This document shows positions 39,777-49,393 of a stretch of DNA of 64,000 nucleotides, piece after piece (position 1 is the first letter of the stretch; each line of letters opens with the position of its first letter). Below the pieces are notes generated by a model. The model had not been told where the DNA came from. It saw only the letters and a program-made list of their open reading frames with translations, and ran no database searches. The stretch comes from Staphylococcus auricularis (GTDB lineage Bacteria > Bacillota > Bacilli > Staphylococcales > Staphylococcaceae), in contig NZ_LLER01000002.1 in the NCBI RefSeq assembly GCF_001500315.1, positions 62,001 to 126,000 on the forward strand. The letters are read 5' to 3'. Both the position numbers and the translations under genes were made by a program.

Positions 39777-40613
39777 TTAGCTATATTTTGGTTCTTCATA
39801 AGACATGTTCAAATCGAAAAAGTCATTTAAATATCGTCCGATTCCATCTTCATTGTTATTGTAAGTGACATGATCGCCCATCTCTTTTAGAGAATCGAGC
39901 CCGTTATCCATTACGATGCCATGTCTAGCGTATTTAATCATATCGATATCATTATCTTCATCACCAAAGGCAATGATTTGGTTGCGATCGATATTTAAGT
40001 AATCTTTGACGTATTCGATACCACGTGCTTTGTTGATGCCTTTATTGACAATCTCGATGACAGGGAAGGGTGAGCCCCAGCGTCGATGTTCTATATTTTC
40101 AGCGTAAAATTGAGTGAGCATGCGTTTGATTTCAACCATGATGCTTTCTTCAGCTTCTACTAGTATAGATGTTGGTGCTTGGGTAATGTTGGTTAACAAA
40201 TTGCCAACTTCAATTTTTGGATTTCCCATTGAAAAGCCATCAAAAAGACGTTGGTCATAGTTATCTATGTATACGTGATCTTTAATTTCTGCAATGATAT
40301 TCGAAACCCCGAAGTCTTTGAGTGATTCGATAATGCTGGTAGCGATGCCAGTATCGAGTGTTTCATGCATCGTTTCAAAAGAAGGATCTTGCGGATGATG
40401 GACATACGCCCCGTTAAAGTTAACTACCGGCGTCGTCATATTGAGGGCTTGATAATACTGTTTACAAGCACGGAAAGGGCGACCGGTTGCAATCATCAGT
40501 TGATGGCCTTCAGAGCGAAGTCGCTGTAATACAGCTTTCGTATAAGGAGAAATCGTTTTTTCGTCGTTCAAAAGTGTGCCGTCTAAGTCAAGGCATATAA
40601 GATAAGGTTTCAT
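39777..40613 (-). CDS. Cof-type HAD-superfamily phosphatase
   Basis: This 278-residue protein has the HAD motifs in order: DLDGTLLNDEKTIS near residue 9 (nucleophile and acid Asp), MIATGRPF near 40, Lys in VNKGINKARGIEYV near 187 and GDEDNDIDMIKYARHGIVMDNG near 218. It belongs to the Cof/type IIB group acting on sugar phosphates, flavin or nucleotide phosphates. The precise substrate is unknown. It lies directly upstream of cdr on the minus strand and divergent from sufT. Confidence 0.85.
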   Translation of the reverse strand: MKPYLICLDLDGTLLNDEKTISPYTKAVLQRLRSEGHQLMIATGRPFRACKQYYQALNMTTPVVNFNGAYVHHPQDPSFETMHETLDTGIATSIIESLKDFGVSNIIAEIKDHVYIDNYDQRLFDGFSMGNPKIEVGNLLTNITQAPTSILVEAEESIMVEIKRMLTQFYAENIEHRRWGSPFPVIEIVNKGINKARGIEYVKDYLNIDRNQIIAFGDEDNDIDMIKYARHGIVMDNGLDSLKEMGDHVTYNNNEDGIGRYLNDFFDLNMSYEEPKYS

Positions 40614-40662
40614 AAGTGCCCCCTACGTTGTTTTTTAGATGTATGAATATCATAGCATTTTA

Positions 40663-40691
40663 TTGGCGTTTTGTAAGATATTTGATATATT
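40663..40691 (+). promoter_or_regulatory. Promoter of sufT
   Basis: TTGGCG and TATATT have a 17-base spacer, about 34 bases before the ATG at 40725. Confidence 0.6.
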
Positions 40692-40724
40692 GTTATTAAC
40701 ATGTTTTGCCAGGGGGTGAAATAA

Positions 40725-41033
40725 ATGGAGGAAGCTTTAAAGGACAGTATTCTAGGTGCTTTAGAGATGGTAATTGACCCTGAAATTGGTATCGATATAG
40801 TCAATTTAGGTTTAGTATATAAAGTAAATCTTGATGATGATGGTATATGTAATGTAGAAATGACATTAACTTCAATGGGCTGCCCACTCGGACCACAGCT
40901 CATTAACCAAGTTAAAATGGTATTAGCTGAAATACCAGAAATACAAGATACTGAAGTGAACATCGTATGGGATCCACCATGGAATAAAGATATGATGTCA
41001 CGATACGCTAAAATTGCTTTAGGTATCGGTTAA
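40725..41033 (+). CDS. sufT: DUF59/MIP18-family Fe-S maturation protein (SufT-like)
   Basis: This 102-residue protein has the DUF59 core: ALEMVIDPEIGIDIVNLGLVY near residue 12 and MTLTSMGCPLGPQL near 47, whose Cys is the conserved reactive cysteine, ending in VNIVWDPPWNKDMM. This stand-alone DUF59 protein at this position is SufT in S. aureus, an auxiliary Fe-S maturation factor needed under high demand. The symbol rests on family and synteny. The ribosome site AGGGGGTG precedes the ATG. It is monocistronic. Confidence 0.85.
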   Translation: MEEALKDSILGALEMVIDPEIGIDIVNLGLVYKVNLDDDGICNVEMTLTSMGCPLGPQLINQVKMVLAEIPEIQDTEVNIVWDPPWNKDMMSRYAKIALGIG

Positions 41034-41057
41034 TACAATGTATATTTATTAACAAAG

Positions 41058-41104
41058 GACTAAATGATAGGATGAGGAACGCCATCGATCATTTAGTCTT
41101 TTTT
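41058..41104 (+). terminator. Terminator after sufT
   Basis: An 11-bp stem (GACTAAATGAT / ATCATTTAGTC) is followed by six T residues. Confidence 0.85.
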
Positions 41105-41313
41105 ATATGCGTTCATTTTAAGAAAATGGAAAAAACGTAATGCTTACCCTTATATAGCTGTTTCACCAGTCGATACATACCACAAAATGTTTGACCCTAT
41201 ATACTAAAATCATTGCAGTTATGTTACAAAAGGATTAAAATTATAATGATCGAAAGCATATTTACACCAAAAAGATTGGAGATTATTAATTTAGAAAAGA
41301 GAGTATGTGAAAC

Positions 41314-43119
41314 ATGAATAATAAGGTTAATACGAAGAGATATATGCCCGGTCTCGATGGCTTAAGAGCAATTGCAGTCATTGGGATTATTATATATCAC
41401 TTGAATAAAAAGTGGTTGACTGGGGGATTTTTAGGGGTAGATACATTTTTTGTTATCTCTGCTTATCTTATTACAAGCTTGTTATTAAAAGAATATCAGG
41501 AAACTGGTACAATCCAACTTAAAGCATTTTGGTTAAGACGAATTAAACGGTTGATACCAGCCGTATTCGTGATGGTAGGTGTTGTGATTGTTGCAACGCT
41601 TATTTTTAAACCTGCAGAAATCGTGAACATTAAACACGACGCCATCGCTGCAGTTGTCTATCTTTCTAACTGGTGGTATATCGCTACAGATGTGAATTAT
41701 TTCGACCAATTTGCATTTACGCCACTCAAACATCTTTGGTCATTAGCTATCGAAGAACAATTTTACATCTTTTTTCCGTTAGTCTTAGTATTGTTATTAA
41801 TATTCGTTAAAAAACCTAAAAACATCACGTTGATTTTTTGGATGATTTCATTGATTTCTTTATTCGTTATGATCATCCTAGCTGGTCCACACACGGGTCA
41901 TTCCAGAGTCTATTTCGGTACTGACACGCGGTTACAAACGCTATTACTCGGTGTCATCTTAGCATTTTTATGGCCGCCATTTAGATTAAAATCACGTGTA
42001 CCCAATGCATTGAGATTGGGATTAGATTTGATTGGACTTGGAAGTTTAGCTGGACTCATCATCTTGTTCTTTGTGGTTAATGATGATCAAGCTTGGATTT
42101 ATAACGGCGGCTTTTACTCAATTTCTACACTGACATTATTGATTATTGCGAGTGCTGTATTACCTTCAGGTGGATTTGCACATCTCTTAGGTAATCGTGT
42201 TTTTGTTTACATAGGTAAACGCTCATATAGTTTATACTTATGGCATTTCCCAGTGATTAGCTTTGTTCATTCATACTATGTGAGTGGCCAAATACCAGCT
42301 TATGTCTATGTGATTGATATCTTACTCACGGTGGTCATGGCAGAATTGTCTTATCGCTATGTAGAAACGCCGATACGCCGACATGGTTTGAAAGCCTTCA
42401 GCTTAAAACGACAATATAGAACACCGTTACTCAGAACACTTATACTATTGTTGTTTTTCGTCCCAGTTATTTTCGTTTTTGCGGGTGCATTTGATAGCTT
42501 AGGAAAAGAAGATACGGCAAACAAACCGACGACATTTAATACGTCAGAAATAGAAAATAGAATTGTAAAACCGATACCTATTGATGACGAAGTGCGTGAT
42601 AAAGTAGGACTCAAACATGATAAGAAAGAAGAACCTAACACGGATTTACAACCGCTGATGATCGGTGACTCGGTGATGGTCGATATCGGCAGTGAGGTTA
42701 AAAATAAACTTCCAAAAGCAAAAATTGATGGTCAAGTAGGTAGAAATCTCTACGACGTCCCAACCATTGTTAACGAACACTACAAAGATTATCACGGCAA
42801 ATCAAATCAAGTTGTGTTAGAGCTTGGTACAAATGGTGACTTCACGAAAGGTCAGTTAAATGAATTAATTGATCAATTTGGTCAAGCGCAAATTTATCTT
42901 GTAACGACGCGAGTACCTCGAGAATATGAAAGTCACGTAAACCAACTCATGCATGAAGCTGCTGAAAAGCATGATCACGTGCACGTCATTGATTGGTATG
43001 CACGTTCAGAAGGGCATACAGAATACTTTGCGCCAGACGGCATTCACTTGGAACCAGGTGGTGTTCGTGCTCTAACGGATGAAATTGTCAAAGCTCTAGA
43101 ATCTCAACAAAAACATTAA
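41314..43119 (+). CDS. OatA-like acyltransferase with C-terminal SGNH domain
   Basis: This 601-residue membrane protein has an acyltransferase-3 domain of about eleven helices at residues 1-380. It starts YMPGLDGLRAIAVIGIIIYH and includes FFVISAYLIT and the WSLAIEEQFYIFFPL motif. An extracellular SGNH hydrolase-like domain follows at about 430-600, with MIGDSVMVDIG (catalytic Ser) and DGIHLEPGG (Asp/His). It probably moves acetyl groups across the membrane to a cell-surface acceptor such as peptidoglycan or teichoic acid. S. aureus has an OatA elsewhere and a paralogue at this position, so I leave the symbol empty. Confidence 0.88.
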   Translation: MNNKVNTKRYMPGLDGLRAIAVIGIIIYHLNKKWLTGGFLGVDTFFVISAYLITSLLLKEYQETGTIQLKAFWLRRIKRLIPAVFVMVGVVIVATLIFKPAEIVNIKHDAIAAVVYLSNWWYIATDVNYFDQFAFTPLKHLWSLAIEEQFYIFFPLVLVLLLIFVKKPKNITLIFWMISLISLFVMIILAGPHTGHSRVYFGTDTRLQTLLLGVILAFLWPPFRLKSRVPNALRLGLDLIGLGSLAGLIILFFVVNDDQAWIYNGGFYSISTLTLLIIASAVLPSGGFAHLLGNRVFVYIGKRSYSLYLWHFPVISFVHSYYVSGQIPAYVYVIDILLTVVMAELSYRYVETPIRRHGLKAFSLKRQYRTPLLRTLILLLFFVPVIFVFAGAFDSLGKEDTANKPTTFNTSEIENRIVKPIPIDDEVRDKVGLKHDKKEEPNTDLQPLMIGDSVMVDIGSEVKNKLPKAKIDGQVGRNLYDVPTIVNEHYKDYHGKSNQVVLELGTNGDFTKGQLNELIDQFGQAQIYLVTTRVPREYESHVNQLMHEAAEKHDHVHVIDWYARSEGHTEYFAPDGIHLEPGGVRALTDEIVKALESQQKH

Positions 43120-43136
43120 TATTTTGATCATTACAG

Positions 43137-43219
43137 AAGCGGTAAGAGATTAACGATAGTTAAACTGAGAAGCGTCATATCAAGGTTTACATCGTTTATC
43201 AGTCTTATCGCTTTTGTTT
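43137..43219 (+). terminator. Terminator after OatA-like gene
   Basis: AAGCGGTAAGA pairs with TCTTATCGCTT over a long imperfect loop and is followed by a T-rich end. Confidence 0.65.
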
Positions 43220-43251
43220 ATTATTTTTCTTGAAAAAGTGAAGCTTAACTG

Positions 43252-43280
43252 TTGATTATTTATCTCAAAAGGACTACAAT
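43252..43280 (+). promoter_or_regulatory. clpB promoter
   Basis: TTGATT (43252-43257), a 17-base spacer and TACAAT (43275-43280) lie immediately upstream of the CtsR box. Confidence 0.7.
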
Positions 43281-43288
43281 ATAATCAA

Positions 43289-43311
43289 GGTCAAAGAAAG
43301 TCAAAGTCAAA
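43289..43311 (+). promoter_or_regulatory. CtsR operator of clpB, with an extra half-site
   Basis: GGTCAAA-GAA-AGTCAAA (43289-43305) matches the CtsR direct heptad repeat RGTCAAANANRGTCAAA. A third GTCAAA (43306-43311) follows without a gap. It begins eight bases after the -10 hexamer, where repressor binding blocks initiation. CtsR control of clp genes is known in Firmicutes. Confidence 0.88.
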
Positions 43312-43358
43312 AGAACGCATTACTTTGATCATATGATTGATAAATGAGGTGAAGCAAT

Positions 43359-45971
43359 TTGGATGTAAATCAAATGACTTACAAAGTCCAAGAGAGTTTA
43401 CAAAAAGCAATTGGACTTGCCCAAACCTATGAAAATCAAAATATTGAAATCGAAGCAGTGTTAAAAGCTGCATTAGAAGAAAATGAAAGTTTATTTAACA
43501 GTATATTAGAAAGAGCCAATATAGACACCGAAGCACTCGGACAAAGTTATACCAATAAACTCAAAAACTATCCTAATGTACAAGGTGATAATGTACAATA
43601 CGGACAATATATCAGTCCGAAAACAAACGAATTATTTAATAAAGCTGAATCTTATATGTCATCCTATGAAGATGAATATATTTCAATGGAACATTTATTA
43701 CTTGCGGCGAATGATATCGATGATACAACGAAACAATACATCGGTAATAAAATAGAAGTCGTGAAAGAAATTATAAATAAAGTCAGAGGGGGAAATCACG
43801 TGACATCACAAAATCCAGAAGTGAATTACGAAGCTTTAGAAAAATATGGCCGTGACTTAGTCGAAGAAGTACGTCAAGGCAACATGGACCCCGTTATTGG
43901 ACGTGATGAAGAAATCAGAAATGCGATTCGTATTTTAAGTCGAAAAACGAAAAATAATCCTGTCCTTATCGGTGAACCTGGTGTAGGTAAAACGGCAATC
44001 GTTGAAGGTCTTGCGCAACGTATCGTAAGAAAAGACGTGCCTGAATCACTACTTGATAAAACAATCTTTGAATTAGATTTAAGTGCCATGGTTGCTGGTG
44101 CTAAATATCGTGGTGAATTTGAAGAACGCTTAAAAGCAGTATTGAAAGAAGTTAAAGAATCTGATGGACGCATTATTTTATTCATAGACGAAATTCACAT
44201 GTTAGTCGGTGCAGGTAAAACAGAAGGTTCTATGGATGCCGGAAACATGTTGAAACCGATGTTAGCACGCGGTGAATTACACTGTATCGGTGCTACAACA
44301 TTAAATGAATACAGAGAAAATATTGAAAAAGACTCTGCCTTAGAACGCCGTTTCCAAAAAGTTCAAGTCAGTGAACCGAATGTAGAAGATACTATCTCTA
44401 TATTACGTGGCTTAAAAGAACGCTACGAAGTCTATCACGGTGTACGTATCCAAGACCGTGCATTAGTTGCTGCTGCTGAACTTTCTGATCGCTACATTAC
44501 TGATAGATTCTTACCAGATAAAGCAATCGACTTAGTCGACCAAGCTTGTGCGACAATCCGTACAGAAATGGGCTCTAATCCTACAGAATTAGACCAAGTG
44601 AACCGCCGTGTCATGCAGTTAGAAATTGAAGAAAGCGCGTTGAAAAATGAATCCGACAACGCTAGTAAACAACGTCTACAAGAATTACAAGAAGAACTTT
44701 CAAATGAAAAAGAAAAACAAGCTGAAATTCAATCTCGTGTCGATCAAGAAAAAGATAAAATCAGCGCACTTCAAGATAAACGTACTGAATTAGATGAAAG
44801 TAGAAAAGCATTAGAAGACGCTGAAAACAACTATGATTTAGAAAAAGCGGCAGAATTACAACATGGTAAAATCCCTCAATTAGAAAAAGAATTGCGTGAA
44901 TTAGAAGATGCGTTCCAAGATGAACAACCAGACGGTCAAGATCGCATCATTCGCGAAGTGGTTTCAGACGAAGAAATCGGTGATATCGTCAGCTCATGGA
45001 CAGGTATCCCTGTATCTAAACTCGTTGAAACTGAAAGAGAAAAATTATTGAATCTCTCAGATATTTTACACGAACGTGTCGTAGGTCAAGATAAAGCGGT
45101 CGACCTCGTTTCAGATGCGGTTGTGAGAGCACGTGCAGGTATTAAAGATCCGAATAGACCGATTGGTAGCTTCCTCTTCTTAGGTCCTACGGGTATCGGT
45201 AAAACAGAACTTGCGAAATCACTCGCATCTACACTCTTTGATTCTGAAAAACACATGATTCGCATCGATATGAGTGAATATATGGAAAAACATTCTGTCT
45301 CTCGTTTAATCGGAGCTCCTCCAGGCTATGTAGGTCATGATGAAGGGGGTCAATTAACAGAAGCGGTTCGTCGTAATCCATATTCAGTCATTCTATTAGA
45401 TGAAATTGAAAAAGCACATACCGATGTGTTTAACGTCTTACTTCAAATCTTGGATGAAGGTCGCTTAACAGATTCTCAAGGTAGAAGCGTCGACTTTAAA
45501 AACACAATCATTATCATGACAAGTAATATCGGTTCACAAATCTTACTTGAAAATGTGAAAGATAGTGGTGTAATTACCGAAAATACAGAACAAGCAGTTA
45601 TGGCGAATGTGAACGAATACTTCAAACCAGAAATATTAAACCGTATGGATGATATCGTGCTCTTCAAACCATTAACTGTCGACGATATGAGCTTAATCGT
45701 AGATAAGGTAGTTACTCAACTTAATATTCGATTAATGGATCAACGTATTTCTATCGATGTGTCAGATAAAGCGAAAAAATGGTTGGGTGAAGAAGCTTAC
45801 GAACCTCAATTCGGTGCAAGACCATTGAAACGCTTTGTACAACGACAAATCGAAACACCACTTGCGCGTCGTATGATTAGAGAAGATATGCCAGAAGGTA
45901 CAACTGTGAAAATTGATTTAACAGATGATGGTTTGACATTTGACCAAATAGAACCAGAAACTGTGCAATAA
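43359..45971 (+). CDS. clpB: ATP-dependent chaperone ClpB
   Basis: This 870-residue disaggregase has an N-terminal Clp repeat domain (residues 1-150). The first AAA+ domain has GEPGVGKT near 207. A coiled-coil middle domain spans about 400-525, rich in Glu/Lys/Gln. The second AAA+ domain has GPTGIGKT near 610, [24 protein letters not shown] following, and [14 protein letters not shown] near 828. It rescues aggregated proteins with DnaK after heat stress. The start is TTG at 43359, about seven bases after GAGGTGA; no ATG fits. A CtsR site overlaps its promoter. Confidence 0.96.
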   Translation: MDVNQMTYKVQESLQKAIGLAQTYENQNIEIEAVLKAALEENESLFNSILERANIDTEALGQSYTNKLKNYPNVQGDNVQYGQYISPKTNELFNKAESYMSSYEDEYISMEHLLLAANDIDDTTKQYIGNKIEVVKEIINKVRGGNHVTSQNPEVNYEALEKYGRDLVEEVRQGNMDPVIGRDEEIRNAIRILSRKTKNNPVLIGEPGVGKTAIVEGLAQRIVRKDVPESLLDKTIFELDLSAMVAGAKYRGEFEERLKAVLKEVKESDGRIILFIDEIHMLVGAGKTEGSMDAGNMLKPMLARGELHCIGATTLNEYRENIEKDSALERRFQKVQVSEPNVEDTISILRGLKERYEVYHGVRIQDRALVAAAELSDRYITDRFLPDKAIDLVDQACATIRTEMGSNPTELDQVNRRVMQLEIEESALKNESDNASKQRLQELQEELSNEKEKQAEIQSRVDQEKDKISALQDKRTELDESRKALEDAENNYDLEKAAELQHGKIPQLEKELRELEDAFQDEQPDGQDRIIREVVSDEEIGDIVSSWTGIPVSKLVETEREKLLNLSDILHERVVGQDKAVDLVSDAVVRARAGIKDPNRPIGSFLFLGPTGIGKTELAKSLASTLFDSEKHMIRIDMSEYMEKHSVSRLIGAPPGYVGHDEGGQLTEAVRRNPYSVILLDEIEKAHTDVFNVLLQILDEGRLTDSQGRSVDFKNTIIIMTSNIGSQILLENVKDSGVITENTEQAVMANVNEYFKPEILNRMDDIVLFKPLTVDDMSLIVDKVVTQLNIRLMDQRISIDVSDKAKKWLGEEAYEPQFGARPLKRFVQRQIETPLARRMIREDMPEGTTVKIDLTDDGLTFDQIEPETVQ

Positions 45972-46017
45972 GTAAGTGGAAACGTACAGAAAATCTAATA
46001 GCCTTTCAATAGATAAG

Positions 46018-46054
46018 CTGTCGGTAAATACATTCTGTTTACCGGCAGTTTTTT
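46018..46054 (+). terminator. Terminator of clpB
   Basis: An 11-bp stem (CTGTCGGTAAA / TTTACCGGCAG, one wobble) is followed by six T residues. Confidence 0.9.
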
Positions 46055-46071
46055 ATGTTTGAGAATAAAAA

Positions 46072-46127
46072 AAGCACTTTAACGTGATCTCCAATTGTAG
46101 ATCAATCGTTAAAGTGCTTACTTTTTT
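46072..46127. terminator. Second, bidirectional terminator (DUF2929 gene / clpB)
   Basis: AAGCACTTTAACG / CGTTAAAGTGCTT with an inner GATCT/AGATC pairing is flanked by an A-run on the left and a T-run on the right. It therefore works in both directions. Confidence 0.85.
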
Positions 46128-46138
46128 TCGTGAATTTG

Positions 46139-46327
46139 TTATTTGTTATATGAGCCAGATTTAGCTTTAATGGCTAGATCGAATAATCCGACAAAGATTG
46201 TGAAAACAACTGCCATAACTACGGGTACAACTAGGTTAAGTGGACCGCCACCGTTTAGACTGTTGAGAACGAAACCAACCATCTCAAGTAAAAGGACAGC
46301 CCAAACAAATACCATGATGTATTTCAT
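46139..46327 (-). CDS. Small DUF2929 membrane protein
   Basis: This 62-residue protein consists almost wholly of two hydrophobic helices (MKYIMVFVWAVLLLEMVGFVL and VVPVVMAVVFTIFVGLFD), separated by a NSLNGGGPLN turn and ending in a basic tail. It matches the DUF2929 family (YjzB-like) often encoded divergently from fabH in Firmicutes, as here. A ribosome site, TGGAGGC, precedes the ATG on the minus strand. Function is unknown. Confidence 0.78.
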   Translation of the reverse strand: MKYIMVFVWAVLLLEMVGFVLNSLNGGGPLNLVVPVVMAVVFTIFVGLFDLAIKAKSGSYNK

Positions 46328-46553
46328 AGGGATATGCCTCCAATTTTTATGCTATATAGTATTATTATAAAAGTCTGAACACTAAATAGCAAGGTGCGGC
46401 AGTCGTTAGAATTTAACAATTTTGTGCGTACACGTTTGTTGCTATGCATGTGAATCGTCATTATGCCCGTGGCCACGGGACGAAATGTGATAAGCTATTA
46501 CAGAAAGATTCGGACACATTTGCGTTAACCCATCAATAGAAGGGGTATAGTTC

Positions 46554-46582
46554 TTGTATTATAAAGAATTTTTATGTTAAAT
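46554..46582 (+). promoter_or_regulatory. fabHF promoter
   Basis: TTGTAT (46554-46559), a 17-base spacer and TTAAAT (46577-46582) overlap the FapR operator at their downstream end. Confidence 0.65.
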
Positions 46583-46598
46583 TAATACCTGGTATTAA
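46582..46598 (+). promoter_or_regulatory. FapR operator of fabHF
   Basis: TTAATACCTGGTATTAA is a 17-base palindrome around a central T and closely matches the FapR operator (TTAGTACCTGGTACTAA type). FapR represses fatty-acid genes until malonyl-CoA or malonyl-ACP releases it; control of fabHF by FapR is established in Bacillus and Staphylococcus. The site touches the -10 hexamer. Confidence 0.88.
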
Positions 46599-46632
46599 AT
46601 AATAAATATTAAATTAAGAAGGTGTACGACCC

Positions 46633-47574
46633 GTGAATATAGGTATAAAAGGATTTGGCGTATATGCACCTGAAAGAGTAGTGGATAACGCCTACTTTGA
46701 ATCATTCTTAGATACATCTGATGAATGGATTTCTAAAATGACCGGTATTAAAGAAAGACGTTGGGCAGCAGAAGACGAAGATACTTCTGATATGGCTTAC
46801 AAAGCAAGTTTGAAAGCAATTGAAGACGCAGGCATTGAAGCAACAGATATTGATATGATTCTCGTTGCGACATCTACAGGGGATTATGCATTCCCAACTG
46901 TAGCAAATATGTTGCAACACAAATTAGGCATTGATAAAGTAGCTTCAATGGATCAGCTTGCAGCATGTAGTGGCTTTATGTATTCATTGATCAACGCAAA
47001 ACAATTTATTCAATCAGGCGATTATCACAATATACTTGTAGTCGGAGCTGATAAACTATCTAAAATTACAGACCTCTCTGATCGCTCTACTGCAGTCCTC
47101 TTTGGTGACGGTGCAGGTGCAGCGATACTCGGCGAAGTGTCAGAAGGTCGCGGTATTTTAAGTTATGAACTCGGCTCAGATGGCAGCGGCGGTAAACATT
47201 TATATCTTAATCCAGAAAACGGTAAAATATTTATGAACGGTCGTGAAGTGTTCAAATTCGCAGTGCGCATTATGAACGAAGCTTCATCTAAAGCGATCGA
47301 TAAAGCGAATATCTCACCAGATGACGTCGATATGTTTATTCCACACCAAGCGAATATTCGTATCATGGAATCTGCGCGCCAACGCATTGGCTTACCTGAA
47401 GAAAAAATGAGTGTGTCAGTGAATCGCTATGGTAATACATCAGCGGCATCAATTCCGTTAAGTATTGCACAAGAACTTGAAAACGGTAAAATCAAAGACG
47501 ATGATACACTCGTATTAGTAGGTTTTGGTGGTGGCCTAACTTGGGGCGCCGTAACATTGAGATGGGGAAAATAG
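46633..47574 (+). CDS. fabH: 3-oxoacyl-ACP synthase III
   Basis: This 313-residue initiating condensing enzyme of fatty-acid synthesis joins acyl-CoA primers to malonyl-ACP. The catalytic Cys is in [12 protein letters not shown] near residue 112. HQANIRIME near 238 supplies His, and [13 protein letters not shown] near 268 supplies Asn. The start is GTG at 46633 after AAGAAGGTG. It is co-transcribed with fabF 11 bases downstream. Confidence 0.95.
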   Translation: MNIGIKGFGVYAPERVVDNAYFESFLDTSDEWISKMTGIKERRWAAEDEDTSDMAYKASLKAIEDAGIEATDIDMILVATSTGDYAFPTVANMLQHKLGIDKVASMDQLAACSGFMYSLINAKQFIQSGDYHNILVVGADKLSKITDLSDRSTAVLFGDGAGAAILGEVSEGRGILSYELGSDGSGGKHLYLNPENGKIFMNGREVFKFAVRIMNEASSKAIDKANISPDDVDMFIPHQANIRIMESARQRIGLPEEKMSVSVNRYGNTSAASIPLSIAQELENGKIKDDDTLVLVGFGGGLTWGAVTLRWGK

Positions 47575-47585
47575 GAGGATAAGAC

Positions 47586-48830
47586 ATGAGCAAAGAACAA
47601 CGTGTTGTAATCACAGGTGTCGGCGCGTTATCTCCAATTGGTAACGACGCACACACAACATGGGAAAATGCATTAAAAGGTGTGAATGGGATCGACACCA
47701 TCACACGTGTAAGTACAGATGATTTCAACGTTCACTTAGCAGGTGAATTGAAAGACTTTAATGTAGAAGATTATATTGATAAAAAAGAAGCTCGTCGTAT
47801 GGACCGTTTCACTCAATACGCAGTTGTTGCGGCAAGACAAGCAGTTGAAGATGCGAAATTAGACATCAATGAAGATACAGCTGACCGTGTCGGTGTATGG
47901 ATTGGTTCAGGCATTGGTGGCATGGAAACATTTGAATATGCCCACAATCAATTATTAAAACGTGGTCCACGACGCGTGAGTCCATTCTTCGTACCGATGT
48001 TAATTCCAGATATGGCTACAGGACAAGTCTCTATCGATTTAGGCGCTAAAGGTCCTAACGGTGCAACCGTGACAGCATGTGCTACAGGTACAAACTCAAT
48101 TGGTGAAGCCTTCAAAATCGTTCAACGCGGTGATGCAGATGCGATGATTACGGGTGGTACAGAAGCACCAATCACACATATGGCGATCGCAGGATTCAGT
48201 GCGAGCCGTGCTCTATCAACAAATGAAGACAAAGAAACTGCATGCCGTCCATTCTCTGAAGGACGCGATGGTTTCATCATGGGTGAAGGTGCCGGTATCG
48301 TTGTCATTGAATCACTTGAATCAGCTAAAAAACGTGGTGCTACGATTTATGCTGAACTTGTTGGTTATGGCTCAACAGGTGATGCTTACCATATCACTGC
48401 TCCAGCGCCAGAAGGTGAAGGTGGTGCACGCGCAATGCAAGCTGCTCTAGACGACGCTGGTATTACTGCAGAAGACGTTCAATACTTAAACGCTCATGGT
48501 ACAAGTACGCCAGTCGGTGACTTAACCGAAGTTCAAGCGATTAAACACACATTTGGATCAGCAGCACAATCACTTAAAGTAAGTTCTACAAAATCCATGA
48601 CAGGTCACTTACTCGGTGGTACAGGTGGTCTAGAAGCTATCTTCTCTGCGTTATCTATTAGAGATAGTAAAGTCGCACCAACCATTCATGCGGATCATCA
48701 AGATCCAGAATGTGACTTAGATATCGTGCCAAATGAAGCACAAGATCTTGATATCACGTATGCGATGAGTAACAGTCTTGGCTTTGGTGGTCACAATGCA
48801 GTATTAGTCCTTAAAAAGTATGAAGATTAA
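47586..48830 (+). CDS. fabF: 3-oxoacyl-ACP synthase II
   Basis: This 414-residue elongating condensing enzyme has the catalytic triad motifs [15 protein letters not shown] near residue 162 (Cys), [11 protein letters not shown] near 303 (His) and [16 protein letters not shown] near 338 (His). [17 protein letters not shown] closes the protein. The start has TAGGAGG at good spacing. It forms an operon with fabH under FapR control. Confidence 0.95.
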   Translation: MSKEQRVVITGVGALSPIGNDAHTTWENALKGVNGIDTITRVSTDDFNVHLAGELKDFNVEDYIDKKEARRMDRFTQYAVVAARQAVEDAKLDINEDTADRVGVWIGSGIGGMETFEYAHNQLLKRGPRRVSPFFVPMLIPDMATGQVSIDLGAKGPNGATVTACATGTNSIGEAFKIVQRGDADAMITGGTEAPITHMAIAGFSASRALSTNEDKETACRPFSEGRDGFIMGEGAGIVVIESLESAKKRGATIYAELVGYGSTGDAYHITAPAPEGEGGARAMQAALDDAGITAEDVQYLNAHGTSTPVGDLTEVQAIKHTFGSAAQSLKVSSTKSMTGHLLGGTGGLEAIFSALSIRDSKVAPTIHADHQDPECDLDIVPNEAQDLDITYAMSNSLGFGGHNAVLVLKKYED

Positions 48831-48876
48831 TCGCTAAAGTTTTTAATATAAATACGGAAAAATATCAATATAGTAT

Positions 48877-48923
48877 TCCCACTGATGTGAGAGGTTCACT
48901 CTGACAGTCAGTGGGATATTTTT
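48877..48923 (+). terminator. Terminator after fabF
   Basis: TCCCACTGA / TCAGTGGGA flank a 22-base loop and are followed by a T-run. Confidence 0.75.
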
Positions 48924-48929
48924 GTGTGA

Positions 48930-49303
48930 ATATGTGTATTTTACGTATCTTTTGTTATTTAAAACTAACGTTATTGAGTTAAATATATATAAGAATAGAT
49001 AAAATATATGATTTTAGAAAAAAGTGAAAGTGATCATTTAAGTGTGAATTGACATGTTTTGAAATGAAAATGTAATGAACAGATTTCCCAATTTTCCATG
49101 GAAAAGCATACTTTTAGTAGGAATATTTAAAAATTTGCCCTTTATTGTAGATAAACGGATAAACCCTTACATGCTTTAAACATACACTCAACATTATAAA
49201 TATTATTATATCGAGCATACTTATTTATATTAATGTAGTTTTGGCTTAATCAATAAACTTAAATAAAATAGTTAGATACTACAAAAGAATAAAAAAGTCA
49301 ATA
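48930..49303. other. AT-rich gap between fabF and the first opp promoter
   Basis: About 370 very AT-rich bases contain no open frame with a ribosome site and no strong hairpin. I see nothing definable before the opp promoter at 49304. Confidence 0.5.
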
Positions 49304-49332
49304 TTGATTATCTGATTTTCAATAGGTATAAT
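49304..49332 (+). promoter_or_regulatory. Promoter of opp operon 1
   Basis: TTGATT, a 17-base spacer and TATAAT. The -35 overlaps the palindrome TCAATATTGA and is preceded by a block identical to the one before opp operon 2. Confidence 0.78.
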
Positions 49333-49340
49333 ATTATTAA

Positions 49341-49355
49341 ATATTTCTGAATATT
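49341..49355 (+). promoter_or_regulatory. CodY-like box, opp operon 1
   Basis: ATATTTCTGAATATT matches the CodY consensus AATTTTCWGAAAATT at 12 of 15 positions and lies just after the -10. CodY repression of opp genes by branched-chain amino acids is known in Gram-positive bacteria, including S. aureus opp3. Confidence 0.6.
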
Positions 49356-49393
49356 TTAAAAGGAATGTTTATTGTGAAAAGGGGGATGGATAT

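Noticed and set aside
48930-49300. Small RNA or small gene in the fabF-opp gap
   Set aside because: No promoter-terminator pair or ribosome site with an open frame could be identified; it is only AT-rich.
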